A model generated the notes under the pieces. It was not told the origin of the DNA, did no database searches, and saw only the letters and a list, made by a program, of their open reading frames with translations. Below are positions 34,916 through 43,440 of a stretch of 64,000 nucleotides of DNA, piece by piece; the stretch's first letter is position 1, and each line of letters starts with the position of its first letter. Both the position numbers and the translations under genes were made by a program. Source of the DNA: Corallococcus macrosporus (lineage in GTDB: Bacteria; Myxococcota; Myxococcia; Myxococcales; Myxococcaceae); NCBI RefSeq assembly GCF_017302985.1, contig NZ_JAFIMU010000006.1, positions 496,001-560,000 of the forward strand, read 5' to 3'.

Positions 34916-36904
34916 TTATGAGGTCACCGAAGTAGGCGGAGGGGATGTAACCTGAAGCTTTGGCCCCTCTCGCCCAGTCGCACTGGCCGCAAAAGCACAG
35001 ATCGACTTACAAAGACGCTCCAAAGACTGAGAACGCCTTCCTTTATCCCAAGCATGACTCAGGCAATACGCCAAAAACAAGGTATGCTTGTCAACGCTCG
35101 GCATGTAGATCGAATACTCCTTTCGAATACTATCTTTGATCAACTGCCATTCACTCAGGCCGATTTCGCTCTCAATCTCACCTTGAATCTCGGTTTTCCA
35201 CATCACGTGATCTACGGCCCAGAATGTACTCTGAGGAAATGGCTCCACTCCCTGAGACGAGCAAATCTTCAAGAGTTCTCTATTGTCTTTCTCATGCCTC
35301 GACCTATTAAGAAGCCCCTGCTCATGGCCGTCCGAGTCAAAGACAACAAAAGTCGGAATCTTCAGCCCCTTAGCAACAATTGCGGGTTCAGCAAGCCGGC
35401 TTTTCCCTCCACAGGGAACAAAATGACAGCCAAGCCTGATGAAATCATCATAGAGCCCCATAAGCTCAAGATAGGTCGTTATACATGCCACATCTTCAAT
35501 CCCCTCGACAAAAACAACAACTTCAGAAAAGAACATCTCATTTATCGAGGGCTGGAGAATCTGTTCAAGCCTCACAAGCGCACTGTTGCTATGAGAGACG
35601 GATCTTGAAGTGTATGCACTCAGGGTCGTCCTCAGATGCTCAAGCGTAAGGGAACTTACATAGGCATGCTTTTGAGCGGCATCCCTTCGAACAACTCTGA
35701 CATCTTCAAATCCTCGTGCCGAAACAAAATGCGGACTGTGGGTGCAGGTAATTATCTGATACGAAGAGCCTGCCAAGGTCTGAAGCACCTTGGCAAGATG
35801 CTTTGCTTGCGACGGATGCTGATAGAGTTCTGGCTCCTCACATCCAAGTATCAATGTTGTCTTGGATGTGTCTTTCGCGCTAGCAAGTTCCTGCAGAAGC
35901 GCAATCAGAAATGCTCGCTGAAGGCCATGGCCGAATCGCGCCATGTTTCCTGAAAATCGGCTCTCTCCCGCGATTATTCTCGCAACGGGATCTTGTATGC
36001 TGACGTAGTTCTCTGGCGTATTGAGCCATTCAACCTTAAGGTTTGCATCGGATTGAACTAGGCGCCGAATTCGAACATCCAGTGCGGACGACAGGTCTTG
36101 GAGTAGTGCTTGCTTCTTGGAGAGAAGTTCACGGTATTTACTCTCGGCTTCCCGTCTCAACTCGTTCAATTGGGCGTCAAATGTCGCGCCGACTTGCAAG
36201 GCACGCTCCAGTAGAGCGCTAAGCGCTGATCGTTTCGATTCAGTTTGCTCCAATGTCGCGTCTTTTACTGCCGGAAGATAAATCCAATGGACATGGCGCT
36301 GGAGTCGGTTGGCGCCCTTGGTGACACCATAGAACTGATCTTGGCTTGGGACTGGCTCACAAAGCTCCGGATGCGACGTCTCATAGTTGGAGAGTTCGTC
36401 ATGCATCTCCTGCTTGACCTTTACGGGCTTTAACTGAGGTATTTCCAGCCTCAACTTCTCGTAAACCTCTCGAAGGACCGGTACCTTTTCCCCTTCATTG
36501 TATTTTGCAAAAAATTGCTTAAACCTCTTCATTACCCTGCGCTGCCCGAACTGAAGTACTTCGGCCTGCTTTAGGTCAGGGTCCCATTTGGCCACAGCGG
36601 AAATAATCAACTCACCCTGCCTGTAGTAGTCTCGGAAGTCCTCCTGCGCCGCATCGGAAAGGTCTTTAAAGGTGAGGGTTATTCTTATTGGAGTATTCGT
36701 ATCTCTATTGTGAAAGTCCTCCTCATCCAGATGGGTAATGTTGGTGCTTGCTCCGCTCTGGTCGCGAAAGAAGATATTAAGTGCAGTCAGGATCGTAGAT
36801 TTTCCGACCCCATTTGTTCCAACTATGCACGTGTAGTCGTTTAGACTGATGGTTTCATCGCGGTAGGAGCGGAAGTTCTCAATTCGGATTGACTTGATTT
36901 TCAT
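34916..36904 (-). CDS. OLD-family ATP-dependent nuclease (AAA ATPase + TOPRIM)
   Basis: A 662-aa protein with start ATG 36904 (MKIKSIRIENFRSYRDETIS). SMC-like N-terminal ATPase lobe: Walker A GTNGVGKST at 29-37. A long helical insertion follows (about 90-290). The C-terminal ATPase lobe has RFGHGLQRAFLIALL (signature-like), LILGCEEPELYQHPSQ (Walker B) and ITCTHSPHFV. The TOPRIM nuclease domain has VVVFVEGIEDVACI (catalytic Glu) and FVVFDSDGHEQG (Asp pair). This is the OLD architecture, shared with phage P2 Old and GajA of Gabija. There is no UvrD-like GajB next to it, so it is not Gabija. The upstream KTSC gene ends 2 bp before its start. Codon use and GC are clearly lower than in the flanks, a sign of transfer. 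Anti-phage or plasmid defence is the likely role (inference). Confidence 0.88.
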   Translation of the reverse strand: MKIKSIRIENFRSYRDETISLNDYTCIVGTNGVGKSTILTALNIFFRDQSGASTNITHLDEEDFHNRDTNTPIRITLTFKDLSDAAQEDFRDYYRQGELIISAVAKWDPDLKQAEVLQFGQRRVMKRFKQFFAKYNEGEKVPVLREVYEKLRLEIPQLKPVKVKQEMHDELSNYETSHPELCEPVPSQDQFYGVTKGANRLQRHVHWIYLPAVKDATLEQTESKRSALSALLERALQVGATFDAQLNELRREAESKYRELLSKKQALLQDLSSALDVRIRRLVQSDANLKVEWLNTPENYVSIQDPVARIIAGESRFSGNMARFGHGLQRAFLIALLQELASAKDTSKTTLILGCEEPELYQHPSQAKHLAKVLQTLAGSSYQIITCTHSPHFVSARGFEDVRVVRRDAAQKHAYVSSLTLEHLRTTLSAYTSRSVSHSNSALVRLEQILQPSINEMFFSEVVVFVEGIEDVACITTYLELMGLYDDFIRLGCHFVPCGGKSRLAEPAIVAKGLKIPTFVVFDSDGHEQGLLNRSRHEKDNRELLKICSSQGVEPFPQSTFWAVDHVMWKTEIQGEIESEIGLSEWQLIKDSIRKEYSIYMPSVDKHTLFLAYCLSHAWDKGRRSQSLERLCKSICAFAASATGREGPKLQVTSPPPTSVTS

Positions 36905-36906
36905 TC

Positions 36907-37119
36907 TTACTTGATTCTTTCAAACACGAACTTGTCTTTTATGCACTTGGCAAGAAAGGCGCCTTTAGAGGTCGCCTGCATAAGACTCGTGTGAAGCGGC
37001 AGGGGAACCTTTGAATACGAGTAAATACTGAAATCATTGAACTCCACTTCCAGGGTCGACGTGGCTGAGTCATGCCCTATAGATCGGATATTGCTCGATT
37101 TGACAGGAACTCTGTGCAT
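36907..37119 (-). CDS. KTSC-domain protein, first gene of the OLD cassette
   Basis: A 70-aa protein from ATG 37119 (MHRVPVKSSNIRSIGHD); a TTG at 37158 would add 13 residues. Nearly the whole protein is one KTSC domain: VKSSNIRSIGHDS, TLEVEFNDFSIYSYSKVPL with the central YxY motif, then QATSKGAFLAKCIKDKFVFERI. KTSC domains are small, found alone or at the C-terminus of some lysyl-tRNA synthetases, with suspected RNA binding. The stop is 2 bp from the OLD ATG, so the two are surely co-translated. It may sense, inhibit or guide the nuclease; no evidence in the sequence decides. Confidence 0.75.
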   Translation of the reverse strand: MHRVPVKSSNIRSIGHDSATSTLEVEFNDFSIYSYSKVPLPLHTSLMQATSKGAFLAKCIKDKFVFERIK

Positions 37120-37543
37120 AGGTCGTACATCGTCCCGTGCGCTTGTTGGCGACTGCAATCCTGAAACTTCGTTCAGCGGCGGGTCGACATTGCCCGATAT
37201 GGTGGTGTGGTAAGTTGCAAGTAGTTCGGCCTATCAGGCATGACGGCTTGATGCAGGCTGGATGAATGGATCTTGTCCCGTGTAAGGGTGAGGAAAGTTA
37301 CAGGAGCCACTACCGGAAGACTCGTGGCCGCGCGGCCAAGTGGCCTTCTCGCGCGATCATTGAATCCTCGATTTCAAGCACTCACGACTCCATGCATTGC
37401 AGGCCTATCCGCATCTGGGACGACTGAGGCAGTATGGCAATGAGACTGGCTCCAGGGCTCTCGTATGCAAGGTGGAGCAGGTTCAGCAGGTTCGCCCGCT
37501 CAATGCCGCTTACCGGCTCTTCCGGTGGGTATGATGCGGGGCC
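37120..37543. other. 424-bp stretch without a recognised gene
   Basis: This is the 5' region of the KTSC-OLD cassette and of the divergent gene at 37544. GC is lower on the left and rises to the right. The only open stretch of note is 53 codons on + from ATG 37266 to TGA 37427 (DLVPCKGEESYRSHYRKTRG and on). It has no ribosome-binding site or homology I can name and may be debris at the island edge. I found no inverted repeat or tRNA that would mark an attachment site. Confidence 0.4.
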
Positions 37544-38992
37544 ATGTACCCGAGACGCCGTCTCCTGGCCCGTGGACCGTGGCTGTTCGATCTCAGACCG
37601 CAGCGGCTCATCGTCTTCCACGGCGCTGAAGGCGTGCGCCGGGAGGTCAGTGGAGACGTGCCGGAGTACCCGTCCGCGCCCGTGGTGCTTGCCTCGCTCA
37701 ACGGGTCTCAGGACGTCTGGGTGGGAAGCGGGGACCGGCGTGTCTTCTCTGTGGGGCCCGGCACGAGCGCTCCCGTGCAGGCCCTTCCAAAGGAGTGCTT
37801 CGATCTCACCACCGATGGGAACCGGTTCATCGGCACGGTGGTGGACGGTGCCCTCAAGCTCACCACCCTCTTCACGACCGATGGATCCGGGCAGCAGTCG
37901 GAGCCCATGCCCCTGCCCAAGCCCGTGCGCGCCAGGCACGGGTATGGGTATGCCAGCGGACGCCCCCAGCGTGAGCCCCCCGATGGGGCGTTGCTCGACA
38001 CGAGCCCCTTTGGCATCACCGTCGTGGAGAAGGGCCGGGGCCGCGTCTATGTGCTCCGCTCGGGGGCGGATCGGCCGGAGGGGGCGCTCCAGATGGAGCC
38101 GGGCGGTGAGCAGGACACCTGGCGGGCTTTGGCCACTCCGCATGGCGTGCTTCTCCTGCTCGTCATCAACTACCGGCAGACGGCGCTCCTCCACTTCGCG
38201 CTCGACGGCACCCTGCTTGGCTCACTCCCGGGGAGGGATGATGACGATGATGAGGAAGAGGAAATGATCTGGGGCGGTGCCGGGGTTTGCGTCCTCGACG
38301 CGTCCCGGGCGCTCCTCTTCGTGCAGGACAAAGCCCTCCTGGTGTCCCTGCCCGGGCTCCAGGTGATGGAGACGCTCGTGGGGGAGTGGCCTGCCTTCGT
38401 GGCCGTGACGCCCGCGGGGCCTGACCGGTGGTGGGTGGGCGCCGAGGACCGGGACTCGCTCTTCCTGCTCACCGCCGAGCCCGGACACCCCTTGCGCCTT
38501 CACGCCTCGAACCGTCCGGTGAGCTCGGGCGCGCCGCTCATGCACGTGGGCTACAAGACTCCCGCGTTCCAATGGACCGAGCACTCCTCCGAGCCGCTGG
38601 CCGTGTCCGCGCCCGTGACCGAGACGTGGCGCGCGGTGGTGCGCAATGACGGGACCGCGTGTGAGGCCGTGCGGATCCGGGTGTCCGGGGCGCTCGTTGG
38701 CGCTCGCGTGGTGGACGTCAGCGTGCGGTATCGCGGTCAGTTGCTTCCGATGGTCGGTGAGCAGCGCGTGAACGTCGTGGGCGTTACCGCTGGGCTGGAG
38801 GCAGGAGCCACCGCGGAGCTGGAGGTGAGCTTCAAGCCCCGGAGCGAGGGCTCTGGACCGATGACCGTCACCGTCGAGCCGTGCTCCTGGCAGGCGCAGC
38901 CCAGAGAATGGCAATGGGAGAAAGAGCAGCCTCGCATCCTCGCGGTGACGGGCCATGCGGCATCCGCCCAGTTCCCGCTCACGGTGGAGTAG
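37544..38992 (+). CDS. Hypothetical protein, beta-propeller-like with Ig-like C-terminus
   Basis: A 482-aa protein from ATG 37544 (MYPRRRLLARGPWLFDLRPQ). No signal peptide or membrane segment is visible. The first 310 residues alternate short beta strands with loops (SAPVVLASLNGSQDVWVG, GRGRVYVLRSG, GVLLLLVINYRQTALLHF, GVCVLDASRALLFVQ), as in WD/PQQ-like propellers. A run of acidic residues (RDDDDDEEEEM, about 232-242) interrupts it. The last 130 residues (VTETWRAVVRNDGTACEAVRI, ATAELEVSFKPRSEGSGPM) look like an Ig-like or CARDB domain. No family is recognised. Its 3' end overlaps the convergent pseudokinase gene by 14 bp. GC is back to the genome norm here. Confidence 0.65.
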   Translation: MYPRRRLLARGPWLFDLRPQRLIVFHGAEGVRREVSGDVPEYPSAPVVLASLNGSQDVWVGSGDRRVFSVGPGTSAPVQALPKECFDLTTDGNRFIGTVVDGALKLTTLFTTDGSGQQSEPMPLPKPVRARHGYGYASGRPQREPPDGALLDTSPFGITVVEKGRGRVYVLRSGADRPEGALQMEPGGEQDTWRALATPHGVLLLLVINYRQTALLHFALDGTLLGSLPGRDDDDDEEEEMIWGGAGVCVLDASRALLFVQDKALLVSLPGLQVMETLVGEWPAFVAVTPAGPDRWWVGAEDRDSLFLLTAEPGHPLRLHASNRPVSSGAPLMHVGYKTPAFQWTEHSSEPLAVSAPVTETWRAVVRNDGTACEAVRIRVSGALVGARVVDVSVRYRGQLLPMVGEQRVNVVGVTAGLEAGATAELEVSFKPRSEGSGPMTVTVEPCSWQAQPREWQWEKEQPRILAVTGHAASAQFPLTVE

Positions 38993-40052
38993 CGCGAACC
39001 TTCTCGGGCTCGGGCGCGGCGCTCATCTTCCAGAGCAGGGCGCCGCCTCCGAGCACGACCGCCAGGCCCACTGCCGCCGCGAGAATCCAGCCTCGTCCCA
39101 AGCGGGGCCGTGCCTGGGCCTCCGGGGCGTCGCTCGCGGTGACCTGCTGGACGAGCCGGGCCACCTGCCGCGATGTCACCGGCTCACCCTCCGAGCGGAT
39201 GAACGCCTCCAGGTCCTTCCGGAACGCGTGGCAGTCCGGGTAGCGCTCGTCCAGATCCTTCGCGAGCGCCCGGTCGAGGATGGCTCGCAGGGCGTCGGGC
39301 AGGTCCGGGCGGTGCCGCTCGGGGGGCACCATGGGCTCGGACAAGATGGCTTGAAACAACTCATAGCCGGGCTTGCCCTCAAAGGGCTTTCGCGTGGTGA
39401 GCAGTTCGTAGAGCACCACTCCGAGCGAATAGACGTCCACCCGCCGGTCCGCCGACAAGCCCCGGATCTCCTCGGGCGCCATGTACACGTGCTGGCTCAG
39501 GTCGGGGGAACCGTAATGGGGGATGGGGGTCCACCGGGACCGGAAGTAGTCGACGCCGAGGTCCACCACCTTGGCCGTCCCCTGGCGCGACAGGAGGATG
39601 TTGTACGGCCGGATGCAGCGGTGGATGAGCCTCAACGACTGGTTCGTCTTGGGGTCGGTGAGGTCGTGGGCATAAGCGAGCCCCTCGCAGGCTTGCGAGA
39701 TGATGCGCGCGCACAGTGTCGCCGGCAGAGCCATCCGCTGGACCGCCACGTGCTTGATGACCCTGCGCAGGCTGGGCCCGTCGATGTGCTCCCTGGCGAG
39801 GAAGTACGAGCCGTCCGCCTTCCCGAAGTCGACGACCCGCACGAGGTGCGGATGCGTCAGGCGGGTGGCCCTCTTCGCCATGTCGAGGAACATCTGCGCG
39901 AACTCCACGTCCTCGGCCATGTCCGGCCGGAGGCACTGGAGCACCCGCGTCTTCTCGATGCCAAATGGGCCGGCGGCCTTGGCCAGATGGTCCTCGACGA
40001 TGCCACCGGCGAGCAGGCGGATGCGCTGGTATTTGCCGACATGGGATGTCAC
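38979..40052 (-). CDS. Membrane-anchored Ser/Thr pseudokinase
   Basis: About 357 aa from GTG 40052 (VTSHVGKYQRIRLLAGG); the frame is open upstream to 40376 but homology begins here. The kinase fold is complete (YMAPEEIRGLSADRRVDVYSLGVVLYELLTTRKPF) but catalytic residues are lost. Gln39 replaces the ATP-anchoring Lys, Cys146 replaces the catalytic Asp of HRD (HRCIRPYN), and the Gly loop is degenerate; DLG at 164-166 remains. So it should not phosphorylate and may scaffold or sense. A C-terminal membrane segment (GRGWILAAAVGLAVVLGGGALLW) leaves a short periplasmic tail. It is divergent from the serine hydrolase at 40089, with only 36 bp between. Confidence 0.78.
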   Translation of the reverse strand: MTSHVGKYQRIRLLAGGIVEDHLAKAAGPFGIEKTRVLQCLRPDMAEDVEFAQMFLDMAKRATRLTHPHLVRVVDFGKADGSYFLAREHIDGPSLRRVIKHVAVQRMALPATLCARIISQACEGLAYAHDLTDPKTNQSLRLIHRCIRPYNILLSRQGTAKVVDLGVDYFRSRWTPIPHYGSPDLSQHVYMAPEEIRGLSADRRVDVYSLGVVLYELLTTRKPFEGKPGYELFQAILSEPMVPPERHRPDLPDALRAILDRALAKDLDERYPDCHAFRKDLEAFIRSEGEPVTSRQVARLVQQVTASDAPEAQARPRLGRGWILAAAVGLAVVLGGGALLWKMSAAPEPEKVRATPP

Positions 40053-40088
40053 GGAGCGTATGAATAGTCGTATAGCGTCATCAAAGCC

Positions 40089-41837
40089 ATGACCCGTTAC
40101 CGCACCCTTGGGCTTCTGCTGGCGCTGCTTCCTCTCCATGTCGGCGCTGTCCCCATGCCCGCGGATCCGTTGGTGGGCATCTGGGGAAGTGAGCGCGTCC
40201 TCGGGCCTCAAGTCCGCGGAGAGCTGACGCTGGTGCGGGATGGGAACGCCTGGCGCGCGCGCATCGCGGGCTTCGATGTTCCTGCCCGGAACGAGGGCAG
40301 GAAGGTGTCCATCGCCTTCCCCGGAGGCGAACTCCGCGCCACGCTTTCGGAGAACGGCCAGAGCATCACGGGTCACTGGATCCAGCCTCCCGTGCTCATG
40401 AGCGGCATGAAGTTCGCCACGCCGGTGGAGCTGCGCTCGCTCCAGCCGGGTGTCTGGCGCGGGAACGTGGCGCCACTGGAGGACCGCTTCTCTCTGTATC
40501 TCGTCGTCCAGAAGCAGCCTGACGGCTCCGTGACGGCGTTCATCCGCAACCCGGAGCGGAACTTCGGCAACCGGATGCAGTTCCGGGTGGAGCTCCAGGA
40601 CCGCACCGTCCGCTTCACGTCCCTCAAGGGCGATACCCGGTTCGAGGGCACGTTCAACGCGGAGGCCGGACGGCTGTCCCTGCCCTACCCTCCCTTCGAC
40701 ACGACGTTCGACTTCACCCGCCGGGACCGGTCGCAGGCCGTGGGCCTCTACTCACGCACTCCCGCTCCGGGACCCTACGTCCACCAGAAGCCCATCGCCG
40801 AGGACGACGGCTGGACCACGGCCTCCCCCGCGGATGTCGGCATGGACGTCCAACCGCTCCAGCAGCTCGTGCAGCGCATCCTCGATCAGGAGCCGAGCGC
40901 GGAGTCCGTTCCCGCCATCCAGGGTCTGCTCATCGCTCGCCACGGGAAGCTCATCCTCGAGGAGTACTTCCAGGGGTTCGACAAGGAGCGTCCCCATGAC
41001 CTGCGCTCCTCCTCGAAGTCCTATGCCTCCCTGCTGATCGGCATTGCCCTGGACCAGGGGGCGCCCTTCACCGTGGACACGCCCGTGGCCTCACTCTTCC
41101 CCGAGTACAAGGGCAAGCTCGCCCACCTGGATGCGCGCAAGCGCAAGCTCACGGTCGCGCACCTGATGACCATGTCGACAGGGCTCGCCTGTGATGACGA
41201 CGACCCGGAGTCACCCGGCAACGAGGACCGGCTCGAGGACTCCGTACCGGATTGGTACAGGTACACGCTGGACCTGCCCATGGTCCGCGCGCCGGGCGAG
41301 AAGGCCGTGTACTGCTCGGCGAACATCAACCTGCTGGGCGGCGTCCTCCGCAACACCACGCGCACCTGGATCCCCGAGTTCTTCACCCGGAACGTCGCCA
41401 CGCCCCTCCAGATGCGCGGCTACCACCTGGACCTCATGCCCAATGGCGAGCAGTACCTGGGCGGCGGCATCTACATGCGCCCCCGCGACGCGTTGAAGCT
41501 CGGGCAGCTCTATCTCTCTGGAGGCACGTGGAACGGCAAGCGCGTGGTCAGCCAGCGCTGGATCGAGCGCTCCGTCGCGAAGCAATCCACGATGGGGGAT
41601 GGCAGGACGTATGGCTACACGTGGTGGCGCCATGAGCTCCGCGTCGGCGACCGCGTGTATTCGCAGTACGAGGCCAGCGGCAACGGGGGCCAGCTGGTGA
41701 TGGTCGTCCCGGAGCTGGACCTGGTCGTGCTGTTCACCGCAGGCAACTACAACCACGTCGCCCTGTGGCGGAAGTTCCGTGAGGAACTCCTGCCACAGTA
41801 CATCCTGGCTGCGGCGTCAACGCCGCCGCGGCCTTGA
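40089..41837 (+). CDS. Exported serine hydrolase, beta-lactamase/penicillin-binding-like
   Basis: A 582-aa protein with a signal peptide (MTRYRTLGLLLALLPLHVGA, cleavage near residue 20). The first about 230 residues form a beta-rich domain of unknown type (VRGELTLVRDGNAWRARIAGF, VWRGNVAPLEDRFSLYLVV). The rest is a class C beta-lactamase-like serine hydrolase. It has GLLIARHGKLILEEYFQGF, the catalytic motif SSSK in DLRSSSKSYASLLIGIAL, the second motif region around VYCSANINLLGGVL, and YTWWRHEL towards the end. Such proteins are mostly esterases or DD-peptidases rather than true beta-lactamases. It should act in the periplasm or outside. It stands head-to-head with the pseudokinase gene, so their promoters overlap. 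Confidence 0.83.
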   Translation: MTRYRTLGLLLALLPLHVGAVPMPADPLVGIWGSERVLGPQVRGELTLVRDGNAWRARIAGFDVPARNEGRKVSIAFPGGELRATLSENGQSITGHWIQPPVLMSGMKFATPVELRSLQPGVWRGNVAPLEDRFSLYLVVQKQPDGSVTAFIRNPERNFGNRMQFRVELQDRTVRFTSLKGDTRFEGTFNAEAGRLSLPYPPFDTTFDFTRRDRSQAVGLYSRTPAPGPYVHQKPIAEDDGWTTASPADVGMDVQPLQQLVQRILDQEPSAESVPAIQGLLIARHGKLILEEYFQGFDKERPHDLRSSSKSYASLLIGIALDQGAPFTVDTPVASLFPEYKGKLAHLDARKRKLTVAHLMTMSTGLACDDDDPESPGNEDRLEDSVPDWYRYTLDLPMVRAPGEKAVYCSANINLLGGVLRNTTRTWIPEFFTRNVATPLQMRGYHLDLMPNGEQYLGGGIYMRPRDALKLGQLYLSGGTWNGKRVVSQRWIERSVAKQSTMGDGRTYGYTWWRHELRVGDRVYSQYEASGNGGQLVMVVPELDLVVLFTAGNYNHVALWRKFREELLPQYILAAASTPPRP

Positions 41838-41844
41838 GCCGCGC

Positions 41845-42108
41845 TCAGTAATAGCAGCGCCAGTAATCGTAGCCTTCCCCGTCGCAATAGCAGAAGGCAT
41901 GGCCCACACCCGTGGGGAGGATACACGTACGCGGGTTGGCCCCAGTCGAGGGACAGGCCATCCCATCCAACACGTCACACTGGAGAATCGCCGAGGAGGA
42001 GACTTCAGGCGCCGTCGGGCTTTCCACGTCGCCCATGGTCTCGGACTCCATGGCACCACCACAACCCACGAGCAGCCCCATCACCAACGCAGAAACAAAT
42101 CCTCGCAT
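41845..42108 (-). CDS. Small Cys-rich lipoprotein
   Basis: An 87-aa protein from ATG 42108 (MRGFVSALVMGLLVGCGGAM), with GGGAGGG nearby upstream. The lipobox Cys is residue 16. The mature part has six more Cys, in LQCDVLDGMACP, RTCILPTG, HAFCYCDGEG and YWRCYY, likely forming disulphides. Family unknown. Its stop lies 8 bp past the convergent hydrolase stop. Confidence 0.65.
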   Translation of the reverse strand: MRGFVSALVMGLLVGCGGAMESETMGDVESPTAPEVSSSAILQCDVLDGMACPSTGANPRTCILPTGVGHAFCYCDGEGYDYWRCYY

Positions 42109-42228
42109 GTACACCCTCCCGGTTGTGAATCATTGCGATGATAACCGCTACTCGGAGGGGCTCAAAAATTCCGCGACACCCCGCAGGGTGTCCTTGGCGA
42201 CCTGAAGCGGGTAGCGTTCGCGACCCTC

Positions 42229-42849
42229 ATGAAAACGCCCTGTCTGATCCTGGTGGCCCTGTCGTGCACCCTCTTCCTCTCCGCGTGTGGTGAGTCCGAG
42301 TGCACTCCGGAAAGCTGCGCGAACGGCTGCTGCACCGTGAGCAATGTGTGTGTTCTGGATCTCGGTGACGCTCAGTGCGGATCCAACGGCGCCATCTGTG
42401 AGAGCTGTCCCGAAGGCAATGTCTGCCGGCTCGACACCGGGGCCTGCTACACGGGCGTGATGCGGACGCGGGTGCAGCCCCGCCGGGCCGTCATCGCGGA
42501 AGTGGACCCGGACAACGGTGAGGACTGGGACTCCGACGGTTCCCCGCCCGACGTCGTCGTGGAGATGCGCTGCCCCTCCGCTCCAGAGCGCTCCCGCACC
42601 GCCGAGGACGAGGACTGGGAGCCTGAATGGAGCACCGGGAGCTGCGAGGTCATCACCTCCAACCTCCTGCGCTTCCCACTCGAAATCTCCATCTTCGACA
42701 ACGATGACTTCAGCCTCGACGACGAGTTTGGCGGCATCTCCTACGAGGTCACGCGCGCGGACCTGAACCGGGGCCGCATCGAGCTGGCCTTTCCGCCCAT
42801 CGTGGAGATCCTGGTCATCAACCTGTCCCACACCTATTCGACCCAGTGA
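42229..42849 (+). CDS. Cys-rich lipoprotein of unknown function
   Basis: A 206-aa protein starting at ATG 42229 (MKTPCLILVALSCTLFLSAC). It has a canonical lipobox LSAC with Cys20. A short disulphide-knot-like region (CTPESCANGCCTVSNVCVL, ICESCPEGNVCRLDTGAC) is typical of myxobacterial surface lipoproteins. It is followed by a beta domain with Asp-rich stretches (VDPDNGEDWDSDGSPPDVVVE, FDNDDFSLDDEFGGISYEV) that look like a C2/calcium-binding beta-sandwich. Function unknown. The next gene begins 48 bp later on the same strand and also encodes a lipoprotein; they may be co-transcribed. Confidence 0.75.
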   Translation: MKTPCLILVALSCTLFLSACGESECTPESCANGCCTVSNVCVLDLGDAQCGSNGAICESCPEGNVCRLDTGACYTGVMRTRVQPRRAVIAEVDPDNGEDWDSDGSPPDVVVEMRCPSAPERSRTAEDEDWEPEWSTGSCEVITSNLLRFPLEISIFDNDDFSLDDEFGGISYEVTRADLNRGRIELAFPPIVEILVINLSHTYSTQ

Positions 42850-42897
42850 GCGGGCGGCCGCTGTAACCGTCCCGGCGTCCGGCGCGTAGCCCTGTGC

Positions 42898-43383
42898 ATG
42901 CGCCCCTTCGCCCTGCTCCTGCCGCTCCTGTTCGCCAGCGCCTGCGGTCCCTCCTCCTCCGTGGACGAGGGGCTCGGCGTCATCCAGCAACTCGACACGT
43001 CCGAACAGGGCATCACCGCCTTCGTGCGCTCCGGCCAGTACACGTCCTGGCTCGCGGAGCCCTCCGTGCACGACACGCGCGCCCCGCACGGCAGCAAGGT
43101 CCGCGTCTTCTTCAACGACGTCGTCGCGCGCTCACTCCGGGAAGGCAATGCCATCCATCCCGTGGGCAGCATCCTCGTGAAGGAGCTCTACGAGGACGAC
43201 GGGAAGACGCTCCGGGGTCACGCACTGGACGTGAAGGTCTCGGAAGGCGCCGGCAAGGACACCTGGATCTTCTACGAGGGCTTCGGGCCGACCTACGCCA
43301 ACAACTACTACGGCCGTGCCCACTCCACCTGTCATGGCTGCCATTCCGACGGGCAGGACTACGTCACCTCGCCCCTGCCCTGA
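42898..43383 (+). CDS. Cytochrome P460-like lipoprotein with one CxxCH haem site
   Basis: A 161-aa protein with signal and lipobox (LLFASAC, Cys16) from ATG 42898. The mature domain (RAPHGSKVRVFFNDVVARSL, GSILVKELYEDDGK, DTWIFYEGFGP) follows the beta-rich plan of cytochrome P460-type domains. It ends with STCHGCHSDGQDYVTSPLP, a CxxCH motif for covalent haem c. P460 proteins oxidise hydroxylamine or bind gases such as NO; the cross-linking Lys that defines P460 cannot be identified with certainty. It should sit lipid-anchored in the periplasm. A bidirectional terminator follows. Confidence 0.72.
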   Translation: MRPFALLLPLLFASACGPSSSVDEGLGVIQQLDTSEQGITAFVRSGQYTSWLAEPSVHDTRAPHGSKVRVFFNDVVARSLREGNAIHPVGSILVKELYEDDGKTLRGHALDVKVSEGAGKDTWIFYEGFGPTYANNYYGRAHSTCHGCHSDGQDYVTSPLP

Positions 43384-43389
43384 AAACAC

Positions 43390-43424
43390 AACGGGCGGCC
43401 CCCTCGCGAGGACCGCCCGCCGTT
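43390..43424. terminator. Bidirectional terminator between convergent genes
   Basis: AACGGGCGG (43390-43398) pairs with CCGCCC...CGTT (43413-43424, two bases bulged), and a second stem CCTCGCGAGG sits in the loop. Leftward it is followed by GTTGTGTTTTC, a T-rich tract, so it serves at least the YihY gene and probably both. Confidence 0.65.
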
Positions 43425-43440
43425 CCAGGCCTTGCCGGGC

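Noticed and set aside
34916-36904. OLD nuclease as part of a Gabija system
   Set aside because: No UvrD-like GajB gene on either side; the partner is a KTSC protein.
37120-37543. Insertion sequence or attachment site at the island's right edge
   Set aside because: No terminal inverted repeats, transposase or tRNA; only a 53-codon frame of unclear meaning.
40089-41837. Beta-lactam resistance gene
   Set aside because: The C-terminal domain belongs to the broad serine-hydrolase/esterase group; the SSSK motif alone does not show beta-lactamase activity.
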